A DNA stretch of 44,346 nucleotides from Intestinibacter bartlettii (GCF_018917435.1 NZ_JAHLOQ010000028.1:1-44346); one strand, 5' to 3'; positions 1-9,086 are shown, numbered from the stretch's first letter. Numbers and translations: made by a program. Notes: generated from the letters alone by a model not told the origin.

Positions 1-202
<202 letters not shown>

Positions 203-360
203 AATTCGCTACGCTCATTTCACCAATCATATTTTTGCTACTGCTCAAATATAAATTGCTCAAATTACGTAAATCCTGCTCAGACTAATCATTATCTGAA
301 TATCTGGCTTGGTTTGTTGTTGGTTTTAATTCGTGTGAATTAAAGTTTATAATTAACCTA

Positions 361-382
361 CTGTTTAATTTTCAAAGTTCAT
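361..382 (-). promoter_or_regulatory. rrn leader boxA-like antitermination site
   Basis: On the minus strand the leader between the promoter and 16S contains GAACTTTGAAAATTAAACAG. This matches the Firmicute rrn boxA/NusB-type element (TGNTCTTTGAAAA family) normally found in rRNA leaders and spacers. It lies about 160 nt upstream of the mature 16S end, where an antitermination signal is expected. The assignment is by motif only. Confidence 0.55.
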
Positions 383-520
383 TTGCTTAACTCGCTTAAG
401 TTTTTTAACTTATTTCGCTCGTTTCAGCTTCTTTAGTTTAACAAAGTTTCAATTCTTTGTCAACTACTTTTTTTCTTTAAGTTTTTCGAGCTGTTTGCCC
501 GTCTCTCAAAGACAAGTAAT

Positions 521-549
521 AATATATCATCAATTTTAAATACCGTCAA
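521..549 (-). promoter_or_regulatory. rRNA operon promoter
   Basis: On the minus strand TTGACG (544-549) is followed after exactly 17 bp by TATATT (521-526), a good sigma-A promoter. It is preceded (551-600) by a run of A/T tracts that could act as an UP element. It lies about 320 bp upstream of the 16S 5' end, leaving room for a long processed leader. No second promoter was confirmed. Confidence 0.7.
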
Positions 550-764
550 CACTTTTTTTAATATTTTTTTAAATATTTTTTAATAATCTATTTTTTAGTT
601 GATATTTAGGCTTTTTTTGATAAATATTTTGATATATATTATTATGCTTAATATTATATTTTTATATAAACTCTATATAATAGACTTTCCTAATTTTATT
701 ATTTTATTCTATTTCTTCTATTTTAATTATATTAACTGTATATAATGTATTTTTTATAATTGTT

Positions 765-952
765 ATTCTATTTAACAACTTTGTGATGATTTATATTTTA
801 TTAAATAAGTCCCCTAAATCATTGATATTGTTAGGTTTTTGGTAATTATCTATACTCCTGCAATAAATATAATCTATTTTTTCTTTATTCTTCTATATTA
901 GTATTTATATAAATAAAAATTCAATAGTTATCACAAAGTTGTTAAATAGAGT
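765..952. repeat. MITE-like element with IS1595-type inverted ends
   Basis: A 188-bp stretch without an ORF is bounded by near-perfect inverted repeats: ATTCTATTTAACAACTTTG from 765, and the same sequence inverted (with ACTC instead of ATTC) ending at 952. The ends match the inverted repeats of the IS1595-like element at 7287-8915 over about 20 bp. This suggests a non-autonomous derivative mobilised by that family. No clear target-site duplication is visible. Confidence 0.6.
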
Positions 953-1059
953 CATAATATATTAGACTTCAATATAATCATTGTAAGTCTATTGAATAAA
1001 ACCATAATGCAAAAAACTATAATATAGTTATCACAAAGTTGTTAAATAGAATCATAATA
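925..1059. repeat. 35-bp direct repeat (two copies, 100 bp apart) carrying the transposon end
   Basis: The sequence at 925-959 recurs at 1025-1059 with a single difference (G951 versus A1051). The core is ATCACAAAGTTGTTAAATAG, the right-hand transposon end seen in the MITE-like element. The second copy is therefore a solo end or the remnant of a second element. The rest of 600-1095 is AT-rich with no ORF, tRNA or other structure that I can support. Confidence 0.6.
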
Positions 1060-1095
1060 GGTCAAAGACTCTTATACATCCCTCAACCCCCACAC

Positions 1096-1134
1096 AAAAA
1101 AAGAGGCCATCGCAATATTATTGCAACAGCCTCT
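1096..1134 (-). terminator. Rho-independent terminator of the pot operon
   Basis: On the minus strand GAGGCTGTTGCAAT pairs across a short AAT loop with ATTGCGATGGCCTC, followed by seven T residues. It begins about 27 bp after the potD stop codon. Confidence 0.9.
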
Positions 1135-1160
1135 CATCATTTATTCCAATCTTACATCAA

Positions 1161-2216
1161 TTAATTTGTCTTAATTTCTGTCCAAGCATCATCATACATC
1201 TTCATAACTTTGTCTGATAGATTTAAGAATGTCTCACATTTATCTAGTACTTTTTGGCTTGGGTAGGCAACTGGTGATTTTTTTACATCTTCGTCTAATA
1301 AATCGTACACACCTTGGTTTGGTGTTGGGTACTCGATGTAATCCACGTTTTGTTTACCTACTTCAGGGTCCAACATGAAGTTTATAAATGCTTCTGCGTA
1401 GTCTTTGTTTTCTGCAGTTTTAGGTATGCACATTGCATCTACCCATTTGTTTGTTCCCTCTTCTGGTATTGCATAAGCTAGGTCTGGATTTTCGGCCATC
1501 ATAACTAGTGCATCTCCTGAGTAAACTATTCCTATATCTGCATCTCCCGCAACTATTCTATCTTTTCCGTCGTCGTTTACGTATGCTTGAACTACTGATA
1601 ATTCTTTGATTAATTCATCCTTAGCTTGGTTTATTTCTTTTGGGTTATCAGTGTTCATAGAGTAACCTAATCTCATTAGTGATATACCCATTGTGTCTCT
1701 TACTGAGTCTAATAGTAGGATATCGCCTGCGTATTTTTCGTCCCACAGTATATCCCAGCTTTTAGTGTCTTCTTTGTCGACTACTTTTGTGTTGTAAATT
1801 ATACCGAATGTCCCCCATAAATAAGGTACGCTATATTCATCCGTTGGGTCGTAGTTTGGATGTTTAAAGCTATCCATTATTTGTGAGTAATTTGGTATAT
1901 TTTTATAATCTATTTTTTCTAACATGTTTTCTTTTATTAATTTATCTACCATATAATCCGATGGGAAGATTAAATCATATTTTGAAGAACCACTTTTTAA
2001 TTTTTGATACATTGCCTCATTAGTGTCATAAGTCTCGTATACTACTTGAATTCCCGTTTGTTCAGTAAATTGAGCAAGTAGGTCTTGATCTATATAATCC
2101 CCAACATTGTATATGTTTAGAACTTCACTAGATTTTTTAGAACTACCACATCCAGTTAACATGCTGGCTGTCATAGCAAATGTGCATATTAATGCAATTA
2201 TTTTCTTTAACTTCAT
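1161..2216 (-). CDS. potD: Spermidine/putrescine ABC transporter substrate-binding lipoprotein
   Basis: Captures spermidine or putrescine outside the membrane and delivers it to PotBC. The 351-residue length is normal for PotD. The N-terminus is a lipoprotein signal: MKLKK, a hydrophobic stretch, then the lipobox LTGC with the acylated Cys at residue 23. The body shows the PotD/PotF pattern (LNIYNVGDYIDQDLL near the start, DLIFPSDYMV, VPYLWGTFGI, WVDAMCIPKTAENKDYAEAFINF). The ATG at 2216 follows GGGAGGA at good spacing. It is the last gene of the operon, 70 bp after potC, with a strong terminator beyond it. Family assignment is firm; which polyamine is preferred cannot be read from sequence. 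Confidence 0.95.
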   Translation of the reverse strand: MKLKKIIALICTFAMTASMLTGCGSSKKSSEVLNIYNVGDYIDQDLLAQFTEQTGIQVVYETYDTNEAMYQKLKSGSSKYDLIFPSDYMVDKLIKENMLEKIDYKNIPNYSQIMDSFKHPNYDPTDEYSVPYLWGTFGIIYNTKVVDKEDTKSWDILWDEKYAGDILLLDSVRDTMGISLMRLGYSMNTDNPKEINQAKDELIKELSVVQAYVNDDGKDRIVAGDADIGIVYSGDALVMMAENPDLAYAIPEEGTNKWVDAMCIPKTAENKDYAEAFINFMLDPEVGKQNVDYIEYPTPNQGVYDLLDEDVKKSPVAYPSQKVLDKCETFLNLSDKVMKMYDDAWTEIKTN

Positions 2217-2284
2217 CTAGAAATCCTCCCTGTTTCACATATTAAATCTCATGTTGATTTTGTTTATTTTTATAATGTATTTTT

Positions 2285-3064
2285 CTAATCTTCTATTGCC
2301 TTTTTGTTCCCCACAATGTTAGAAGTTATTAATAATGCTAAAACTACTATAAACATTAATGTTGATAAGGCATTTATTTCAGGAGTTAGACCTCTTCTTG
2401 TCATTGAGTAGATTTCTATTGATAAGTTTGTTACACCATTTCCTGTTGTGAAGAAACTTATTACGAAATCATCTATAGACATTGTAAACGCCATAAGCGC
2501 CCCAGATATTATACCTGGTTTAAGTTGTGGTAATATTATTTTTCTAAGTGCATATGATGGTGTTGCACCTAAATCAAGTGCAGCTTCTTCTATATTTGCT
2601 GGTAACTGTTTTAATTTTGGTAAAACAGATAATATTACATAAGGTATATCAAACACTAAATGAGATAAAAGCATTGTCGTCATACCGAAGTTTACTTTTA
2701 AAAATACGAATAATGTCATAAGAGATACCCCAGTTACGATATCTGGGTTTAAAACTGGTAGATAGTTTATATTAAGTAATAAATCTCTTCTTTTGCCGTT
2801 TCTCATTTTATGTATACCTATCGCTGCTATTGTCCCAACGATAGTAGATATTATTGTCGCGATTATTGCTACTAATAATGTATAATAAAGTGCACTTATT
2901 AGCCTGTCATTTTGAAATAAAGTATGATACCAGTCTAATGTGAACCCATTCCAGACAGACATGGATTTAGAATTATTAAATGAAAAAATCGCTAATGTCA
3001 CTATTGGTAAGTATAAGAATACAAATACCAAAAATAAATATACGTTTGAAAAAATCTTCTTTAT
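2285..3064 (-). CDS. potC: Spermidine/putrescine ABC transporter permease PotC
   Basis: Inner-membrane permease subunit with about six transmembrane segments and the EAA loop typical of binding-protein-dependent permeases (EEAALDLGATPSYALRKIILPQLKPG). The start is unusual. Conventional calling gives a TTG at 3031 (248 aa, MVFVFLYLPIV), but the frame stays open upstream and encodes KKIFSNVYLFL, the normal PotC N-terminus. Between the preceding in-frame stop and 3031 there is no ATG, GTG or TTG. The best candidate is ATA at 3062-3064, which overlaps the potB stop as ATAA and lies about 10 nt after AAGGCGGTGG. I infer AUA initiation by translational coupling, or a sequence error in a former ATG. 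Confidence 0.85.
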   Translation of the reverse strand: MKKIFSNVYLFLVFVFLYLPIVTLAIFSFNNSKSMSVWNGFTLDWYHTLFQNDRLISALYYTLLVAIIATIISTIVGTIAAIGIHKMRNGKRRDLLLNINYLPVLNPDIVTGVSLMTLFVFLKVNFGMTTMLLSHLVFDIPYVILSVLPKLKQLPANIEEAALDLGATPSYALRKIILPQLKPGIISGALMAFTMSIDDFVISFFTTGNGVTNLSIEIYSMTRRGLTPEINALSTLMFIVVLALLITSNIVGNKKAIED

Positions 3065-3906
3065 AATAGTAATCCACCGCCTTCCTTGTCATTTCCGCTA
3101 CTGTATTTATTCATTATTGCCATAGAGATAAGTATTATAATCATCATAAATATTGATATTGCTGATCCAAAATGCCAATCTCCAACTGACATAAATTGTT
3201 GTTCAATTAAGTTACCTATTAAGTAGAATTGTCCTCCACCTAAAAGTTTTGATATTACGAATGTTGAAACAGCTGGCATAAACACCATTGTTATCCCTGA
3301 TACAACACCAGGTAAACTAAGTGGGAATATAACCTTTGTGAACACTTGGAAGCTGTTTGCCCCAAGGTCTCTCGCTGCATTTATTAAATCGTGGTCCATT
3401 TTTGATAAAACCGTATGAATTGGAAGTATCATAAATGGTAGGAAGTTATAAACCATACCTAATAAAACTGCCGTATCTGTGTATAGTATGTTTACTGGGC
3501 CAAGACCGACAAATCTAAGTAAAGTATTTATAAATCCATTTCTACCTAATATAGCTGACCAAGCGTAAGTTCTAAGAAGGAAGTTCATCCACATTGGTAA
3601 AATACAAAGTAAAAGAAGAGTTCCCCTTCTGCTTGGTTTCGCTTTTGAAATAATATAAGCTGTTGGATAACCAACGATTAAACATAAAACTGTAGATATA
3701 AATGCTAAAACAAGTGATCTTCTGATAACTTTGAAATACATTGGGTTAAAGAATTTTTCAAAATTCGCCGTTGTAAACACATATCTTCCATCTACTTGCG
3801 TTGTAAAACTGAAGAAAACTATTAAAATTAAAGGTATTACTATAAAAAGTACACTCCAAATCGCATAAGGAGTTGCTAATCTTGATTCAGATGTTTTTCT
3901 TTTCAT
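3061..3906 (-). CDS. potB: Spermidine/putrescine ABC transporter permease PotB
   Basis: Permease partner of PotC, about 281 residues with six predicted membrane spans. It carries the EAA-type cytoplasmic loop (INAARDLGANSFQVFTKVIFPLSLPG) that contacts the ATPase. I choose the ATG at 3906 (MKRKTSESRL): the SD AAGGTGA sits about 8 nt upstream. The in-frame GTG at 3915 overlaps that SD and is unlikely. It lies 52 bp after potA and its stop overlaps the probable potC start. Confidence 0.93.
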   Translation of the reverse strand: MKRKTSESRLATPYAIWSVLFIVIPLILIVFFSFTTQVDGRYVFTTANFEKFFNPMYFKVIRRSLVLAFISTVLCLIVGYPTAYIISKAKPSRRGTLLLLCILPMWMNFLLRTYAWSAILGRNGFINTLLRFVGLGPVNILYTDTAVLLGMVYNFLPFMILPIHTVLSKMDHDLINAARDLGANSFQVFTKVIFPLSLPGVVSGITMVFMPAVSTFVISKLLGGGQFYLIGNLIEQQFMSVGDWHFGSAISIFMMIIILISMAIMNKYSSGNDKEGGGLLL

Positions 3907-3958
3907 TATTATCACTCACCTTCACAAAATATTTATCAATTTAGCAGATGATAAATTA

Positions 3959-5056
3959 TTATTGGCTTACCTTTCTCATTATATGTATATCTTCAGGGTA
4001 AATATCCATTCCTAACATACTGCCTTCTTCCGCCATCTTAGTATTATGGATAAACCAAGTTCTTCCGTTTTCTTCTACAGCTATTTCATAGTGAACACCT
4101 TTAAACACAACAGATGTAACTAGACCTTTTAACATCCCTTTTTCTGGGTCGACCATCTTGATATCTTCTGGTCTAATTACTACTTCTATTTCTTCGTTTT
4201 TCTCAAATCCGAAGTCTACACATTCAAACTCTCTTCCACAGAATTGTACTCTGTAGTCATCAAGCATAATTCCATCTACTATATTACTTTCACCGATAAA
4301 CTTCGCAACAAACGCATTTTTAGGTTCGTTGTATATATCTTCAGGGCTACCCATTTGTTGGATTTTACCCTTATTCATAACTACGATTGTGTCAGACATA
4401 GTTAATGCTTCCTCTTGGTCGTGAGTTACAAATATAAAAGTAATTCCTAATTTTTGTTGTATCTTCTTAAGCTCTCTTTGCATCTCTTGTCTTAATTTTA
4501 AGTCAAGCGCACCTAAAGGCTCATCTAAAAGTAATATCTTAGGCTCATTAACTAATGCTCTTGCAATAGCGATTCTTTGTTGTTGCCCACCACTTAAAGA
4601 ATCAATTGAACGTTTTTCAAATCCTTCAAGCGCAACAAGTTTAAGCATCTCTTTTACCTTAACATCAATAGTCGCCTTATCCATTTTCTTTATTTTTAAT
4701 CCAAACGCGATATTTTCATAAACATTCATATGAGGGAATAACGCATACTTTTGGAAAACAGTATTTACTTGTCTTTCATAAGGTGGAGTATCATTCACAT
4801 TTTCACCCTCGAACATAACCTCACCCTCATCAGCATGCTCAAAACCAGCTATTATCTTTAACGTAGTAGTTTTTCCACATCCTGAAGGTCCTAATAAAGT
4901 TAAAAATTCATTCTTCTTTATATCAAGATTAAGATTATCCAATACTAAAAGATCATCGTATTGTTTTGTTATGTTTTTTAATTCAATAATATTTTCTGAC
5001 TGAGCTACATTTGACTTAGTCTCATCTAGCTTCATTTCTGAATTTGTATTATTCAT
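3959..5056 (-). CDS. potA: Spermidine/putrescine ABC transporter ATP-binding protein
   Basis: ATPase of the polyamine importer, 365 residues from the chosen start. Visible motifs are Walker [10 protein letters not shown], the Q-loop in [11 protein letters not shown], signature [14 protein letters not shown], Walker [13 protein letters not shown] and the switch His in [10 protein letters not shown]-terminal TOBE-like domain (VIRPEDI) follows. I start at ATG 5056 (MNNTNSEMK), preceded by AGAGAGGTG. An upstream in-frame ATG at 5125 would add 23 residues unlike the family and lacks a good SD. First transporter gene of the operon, directly after the regulator. Confidence 0.95.
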   Translation of the reverse strand: MNNTNSEMKLDETKSNVAQSENIIELKNITKQYDDLLVLDNLNLDIKKNEFLTLLGPSGCGKTTTLKIIAGFEHADEGEVMFEGENVNDTPPYERQVNTVFQKYALFPHMNVYENIAFGLKIKKMDKATIDVKVKEMLKLVALEGFEKRSIDSLSGGQQQRIAIARALVNEPKILLLDEPLGALDLKLRQEMQRELKKIQQKLGITFIFVTHDQEEALTMSDTIVVMNKGKIQQMGSPEDIYNEPKNAFVAKFIGESNIVDGIMLDDYRVQFCGREFECVDFGFEKNEEIEVVIRPEDIKMVDPEKGMLKGLVTSVVFKGVHYEIAVEENGRTWFIHNTKMAEEGSMLGMDIYPEDIHIMRKVSQ

Positions 5057-5182
5057 AGATACACCTCTCTTTTCTTTCCTCGCACAATATTTATCATGCC
5101 TTATAATTGCAAACTTTATTTTCAACGTACATCTACGTCTATCTTTAATTTTTCAGTACTCACACCTTTTAAAGATTATTTT

Positions 5183-5722
5183 CTAAAAAGATGGTGGCGT
5201 ACTAACCCATATAACCTTAGCTGTCGTCTTACCAGGGTTTGATATGTAATGATTCATTCTCGGCTTAAAATAAAAACTCTCGCCCTTTTTCACTTTGTTA
5301 ACTCTGTCTCCCAAATGAAGCAGAATATTCCCAGCAACAACATAACCAAATTCCTCACCTTCATGAGGCTTCTCTTCCTTATATTGCCCGCCTGGATATA
5401 AAGTTATTATAATTGGCTCCATCATATTTTTTTGTGAATTCGGAATAAGCCATTTTAAATGGTATTTTAACTCCTCATCCTCAGTCTCAAACATATCTTC
5501 CTTCTTAAAAGTAATTCTTTCCGGGTCAATCTCGTTGAAAAACTCTCTTAAATTCGTTCCCAAAATTTCTAAAATATCAATCAAAGTCGCTATCGATGGT
5601 GATGTAAGGTTGTTTTCAAGCTGCGATATAAACCCTTTAGAAAGTTCACACCTATTAGCAAGCTCTTCCTGGGTCAATTGTTTTTCAATACGCATACTCT
5701 TTATCTTACTCCCAATATCCAT
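5183..5722 (-). CDS. XRE-family regulator with C-terminal cupin (PuuR-like), probable pot operon regulator
   Basis: 179 residues. An N-terminal helix-turn-helix (about residues 6-60: IKSMRIEKQLTQEELA, then LSKGFISQLENN and SPSIATLIDILEIL) is followed by a cupin_2 domain (about 110-175, with HEGEEFGYVVAGN, a GE(S)F strand and FKPRMNHYISN). This HTH-cupin architecture is that of PuuR-type regulators of polyamine and amino-acid genes, where the cupin is thought to sense the ligand. ATG 5722 is preceded by GGGAGG at 7-nt spacing. Its position as first gene ahead of potABCD supports control of polyamine uptake. The ligand is inferred, not shown. Confidence 0.88.
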   Translation of the reverse strand: MDIGSKIKSMRIEKQLTQEELANRCELSKGFISQLENNLTSPSIATLIDILEILGTNLREFFNEIDPERITFKKEDMFETEDEELKYHLKWLIPNSQKNMMEPIIITLYPGGQYKEEKPHEGEEFGYVVAGNILLHLGDRVNKVKKGESFYFKPRMNHYISNPGKTTAKVIWVSTPPSF

Positions 5723-5922
5723 ACCTAGGCCTCCCGTAATTATAATTTAATAAGTAATTTTTATTTAAATAAATCCCTCTCAATAAGTAAAATTTATTAA
5801 ATTCCTCAAATCAATCCAACCCAAACTTTCCTTTAAATTGAACAAATTCCATCCATAAATTCAATAAATCTTATTAAAAGTAAACTTTTTTCTTATATTG
5901 TTAAACTTTTTTAGTATCTTTC

Positions 5923-5937
5923 TAAACTCAAAGTTTA
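5923..5937. promoter_or_regulatory. Candidate operator of the pot regulator
   Basis: TAAACT-CAA-AGTTTA is a perfect 6-bp-arm inverted repeat just downstream of the predicted transcription start of the regulator gene. Two further TAAACTTTTTT-like half-sites occur at about 5881 and 5901. The repeated half-site and its position suggest binding of the XRE protein, but the surrounding AT richness makes chance likely enough to keep confidence low. Confidence 0.35.
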
Positions 5938-5960
5938 AAATTACTAAACTCACCATTGAT

Positions 5961-5989
5961 ATTATATAGCAAACATAACCAAAATTCAA
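5961..5989 (-). promoter_or_regulatory. Promoter of the XRE-potABCD operon
   Basis: On the minus strand TTGAAT (5984-5989), 17 bp, then a perfect TATAAT (5961-5966). This implies a leader of about 230 nt before the regulator ATG. The remainder of the 620-bp intergenic region (5723-6372) is very AT-rich and shows no ORF with a ribosome-binding site, and no riboswitch that I recognise. Confidence 0.75.
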
Positions 5990-6372
5990 CGTTTTTATCA
6001 AAAAATATAAATTTTATATAAAACTCAATAATCGTGTAATTTTCAACGTTTTACAACTTAATTTTCTCTAATATATTTCATAATATTAATTTTATAATTT
6101 AGTATATGTAACTTTTTTCAAATAATAATCTAATTTTCTCACAAATTTCATTTTTCACTTCAATCTAAAAAAACTCAAATTTCATTTTTTTAATTTCTTC
6201 TTTTAATATAAATTTAATATAAATCCAATTAAAAACTTACTACTTATTTTGCCTAAATCTCTCACTTTTATAACGAATAACAAAACTTCAATAAATCCAA
6301 TAAACTTTATTTCCAATAACTGCTATAATATTATTTGTAAGCAAAAAACTAAAATTTCAAGGAGGAAAAACA

Positions 6373-6993
6373 ATGAAAGTTTTACTAATAAACGGAAGTC
6401 CCAAAAAAGCAGGATGTACATTTACAGCTTTAAACGAAGTTGCAAAATCATTAAACGAAGAAGGCATAGAAACAGAAATATTCCAAGTTGGTGCAAAACC
6501 AATCGCTGGATGTATAGGATGTGGATCATGTAGAAAAACAGGAAAATGCGTATTTGACGATGTAGTAAACGAATGTATGCCAAAAGCAAAAGAAGCGGAC
6601 GCTATAATAATCGGTTCACCAGTTCACTACGCATCAGCATCAGGAGCAATAACTTCATTTATGGATAGATTATTCTACTCATCAGGCGGAGCCTTACAAT
6701 ACAAACTAGGCGCAGCCATAGCAAGTGCCAGAAGAGCCGGTACAACAGCAACACTAGACCAACTAACAAAATACTTCACAATATCAAACATGCCAGTAAT
6801 CAGCTCATGTTACTGGAACATGGTTCACGGAAACACTCCAGAAGAAGTAGTCCAAGACCTAGAAGGAATGCAAGTAATGAGAACACTAGGCAAAAACATG
6901 GCATGGATGCTAAAATGCGTAGAATCAGGCAAAAAATCAGGCGTTCAAATGCCTATCACAGAAGAAAGAGTCCACACTAACTTCATAAGATAA
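6373..6993 (+). CDS. Iron-sulfur flavoprotein / NADPH-dependent FMN reductase family protein
   Basis: 206 residues with a flavodoxin-like fold. MKVLLINGSPKKAGCTFTAL is the FMN-binding P-loop of the NADPH-dependent FMN reductase family. The compact cysteine motif CIGCGSCRKTGKC (C-x2-C-x2-C-x5-C, about residues 47-59) is typical of archaeal and clostridial iron-sulfur flavoproteins that carry a 4Fe-4S cluster. The IIGSPVHYASASGAITSFMDR segment is the second flavin-contacting loop. The role is probably reduction of quinones, O2/H2O2 or small oxidants; the substrate cannot be read. ATG 6373 has a strong AAGGAGGAAA SD. A TATAAT at 6324-6329 may be its -10, with a poor -35. Transcribed alone, divergent from the pot operon. 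Confidence 0.88.
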   Translation: MKVLLINGSPKKAGCTFTALNEVAKSLNEEGIETEIFQVGAKPIAGCIGCGSCRKTGKCVFDDVVNECMPKAKEADAIIIGSPVHYASASGAITSFMDRLFYSSGGALQYKLGAAIASARRAGTTATLDQLTKYFTISNMPVISSCYWNMVHGNTPEEVVQDLEGMQVMRTLGKNMAWMLKCVESGKKSGVQMPITEERVHTNFIR

Positions 6994-7007
6994 TTTCAAA
7001 AAAACAA

Positions 7008-7087
7008 AAAGGAGTACCCCAAAATGGCCTAACCGCACTAAAACAAACCCCTAATTCATCCATAATGCGTCCATTGAGTACTCCTTT
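7008..7087. terminator. Possible terminator, large inverted repeat
   Basis: AAAGGAGTAC (7008-7017) is perfectly repeated in inverse as GTACTCCTTT (7078-7087). Inside the loop ATGG/CCAT and GCA/TGC pair further. It begins 15 bp after the flavoprotein stop codon and ends in a T-rich run, so it may terminate that gene, although the loop is unusually long. Confidence 0.35.
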
Positions 7088-7130
7088 ATCTTTATTCTCC
7101 TACTTACCTTTATCTTTATTCTCCTACTTA
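7083..7130. repeat. 24-bp perfect tandem duplication
   Basis: A 24-nt unit beginning CCTTTATCTTTATTCTCC occurs twice back to back with no mismatch. It lies between the flavoprotein gene and the left end of the IS1595-like element. Recent slippage or duplication is likely. The short ORF that spans it on the minus strand has no SD and low-complexity sequence, and I do not call it. Confidence 0.8.
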
Positions 7131-7275
7131 CTATGTCTAAAACCCACTCATCTATCCTTATACATAAATAAAGTCTAATCATTCCCCCTCGTATCGATCT
7201 ATAATCCATTTTTATTTTTATCATTATATAAACCACCATCCCCACAAGCTTCCATAACCCCCAACAAACTCCCAC

Positions 7276-8926
7276 AAACCATTGGTACTCTATTTAATTA
7301 CTTTGTGATAAATTTGATAACAACATATATATCAATCATTATTATAATTTCTATAATAATAGTTATATAAATATTTATTTTAATTTACATAAGATGATAT
7401 TTTAAGCTTAAATCTTATACAAAATTATTTTATATATTTTAATTTTTATTTAATTCCACCTTTTTTATGTAAACTTTTCATATAAACTTTTTATATAAAC
7501 TCAACTACTCTATTTTGAATTTGTGGTTTAGTTATAGATAAATTTTTTGTCGTTAATTCTATAAATAAATCACTTATACGACCTATTAAGCTAACTTTTT
7601 GCAACATAAATAAAAATGAATACCAAGATAAATAATTATTTAAATATTTTGTAGCCACTCCATGAAAATTAGCTAACCATCTGCATAATTTATTATGATA
7701 CATATGCACGTGATGCACTGTGTAAATAGGTTCATTCATTCTACTCTTAGCTTTTTTAAACTTAATATTCAGTTTACGTGCTACCTCACTGTACTGATAT
7801 GGACTAAAAGCACATAAAATTGCATTTTTATGTAATTTTCCATTAAAAAATGACATCATATCTTGATATTTTTTCTTACTATATGGCATAAAATAAGGAT
7901 TTTCTACTATTCTTGTAAGGACATGACCATTTCGATCTATTGCTGTATTAATTTTGACTTGTATTGGATTAATATATTTTTCTTTATCTTTCAAAAAATG
8001 ATTCATATTTTTAAATGTCCATCCGACACCTTTTGGCAAATGTTTATATTCAAAGTTATGAAAATATCTGTCTTCTTCTATGCTTTTTTTAGGACTTTTC
8101 CCCTTAAAAGATTCATTTAAATTATACTCATCAGCCGATACAATCCCCTCAAAAGTCTGATTTCTCAATGATAAATTTAATACATCTAATATTCTATGGC
8201 GCATAAAAAATGATGTCGGTATACTTACACCTACTTTTTGGGCACAATGTTTTATAGTTCCACCTTCCACCATAAAACGACAATATTTCAACCAAGTATC
8301 AAGACTTAACTTAGTATTAGAAAGCGGTGAAAAACTTCTTTCATCAAACGTAGTTCTACAATTTTTGCAGATATATCTCTGACGATTATTAGTTCTACCA
8401 TTTTTATTTAACCTATAATCCCCGCATTTTGGACATTTTAATCCATTTTTAAACCTTCCTCTTAAAATTTCGATATCCCTTTCCCATTTTGTCGGAAAGT
8501 TTTTAAGGAATTCATCATCCAAATCTGATATTTTCTTATAAGATGCTTTTTTATTTGATAAATTATTATTAATATTTATGTCAACTCTTTGATTGTAAGC
8601 TTTTTTAACCTTTTCCTGAATTATATATATTAAAGATCTTAGTTCATTTATCGTCAAATTATTAGTTAATTCTTCTAAATTTTTAGTTGCAAATACAACT
8701 GGCTCCTTTGACCTAAACATATTTTAACCCCTCCGTTCAATTTTAAATTTTATAATATTTTATACATTCATGATATTCGCAATAAATATTTTGTATTTTT
8801 TTGTATATAAACCTATTTATTTATTATTTGGATATATATTCATATTTACATCTAACCTCATTATATCCATATTAAAAAACTCATATACCTCTGTCACAAA
8901 CTTATTAAATAGAGTACCAATGGTTT
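7276..8926 (-). mobile_element. IS1595-like insertion sequence
   Basis: One transposase ORF is flanked by long inverted repeats. The left end runs AAACCATTGGTACTCTATTT (7276-7295) and on to ACTTTGTGATA. The right end is the same sequence inverted, ending at 8926, with a few mismatches in its inner part. If the outer 11 bp are counted as flank, the core is 7287-8915. The core end sequence is shared with the repeats at 765-952 and 1028-1052. No direct target duplication is evident; the flanks are inverted rather than direct. Confidence 0.8.
7491..8720 (-). CDS. IS1595-family (ISXO2-like) transposase, possibly catalytically degenerate
   Basis: 409 residues. After a 90-residue N-terminal region comes a zinc ribbon (C96-x2-C99 and C118-x2-C121), an HTH-like stretch, then the ISXO2/IS1595 domain with the hallmark DEYNLNESFKG (D197) and, at the C-terminus, FHGVATKYLNNYLSWY. 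Against my recollection of the family, the second catalytic Asp (ILCTDGHxxY type) is replaced: here it reads ILCAFSPYQY with Phe at 305. The third motif has His339 where many members have Asn; His or Glu occur in some subgroups. The reading frame is intact. Upstream SD: GGAGGGGTTAAAAT, ending directly at the ATG. It may be an inactive or divergent copy, or a domesticated one. Confidence 0.82.
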   Translation of the reverse strand: MFRSKEPVVFATKNLEELTNNLTINELRSLIYIIQEKVKKAYNQRVDININNNLSNKKASYKKISDLDDEFLKNFPTKWERDIEILRGRFKNGLKCPKCGDYRLNKNGRTNNRQRYICKNCRTTFDERSFSPLSNTKLSLDTWLKYCRFMVEGGTIKHCAQKVGVSIPTSFFMRHRILDVLNLSLRNQTFEGIVSADEYNLNESFKGKSPKKSIEEDRYFHNFEYKHLPKGVGWTFKNMNHFLKDKEKYINPIQVKINTAIDRNGHVLTRIVENPYFMPYSKKKYQDMMSFFNGKLHKNAILCAFSPYQYSEVARKLNIKFKKAKSRMNEPIYTVHHVHMYHNKLCRWLANFHGVATKYLNNYLSWYSFLFMLQKVSLIGRISDLFIELTTKNLSITKPQIQNRVVEFI

Positions 8927-9041
8927 TAATGGTTTATGGATATAGATAATGTATAGGTGGTAATATAGAGGATATTATTGTTGATATAGTTTGAAAATAA
9001 CTGGTGAATTATATATATGATAAGCATTTAAAATAGTGGGG

Positions 9042-9076
9042 GTAAGTATATAAAGTAAGTATATAAAGTAAGTATG
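9042..9076. repeat. Short tandem repeat, 13-bp unit
   Basis: GTAAGTATATAAA is repeated at 9042-9054 and 9055-9067, with a partial third unit from 9068. It lies between the right end of the IS1595-like element and the terminator of the SGNH gene. The rest of 8927-9086 shows no gene. Confidence 0.7.
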
Positions 9077-9086
9077 TAATAAGAAT

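Noticed and set aside
7051-7275. 74-codon ORF on the minus strand left of the IS1595-like element
   Set aside because: Spans the 24-bp tandem duplication, has low-complexity repeated residues (RRIKIKVS) and no SD.
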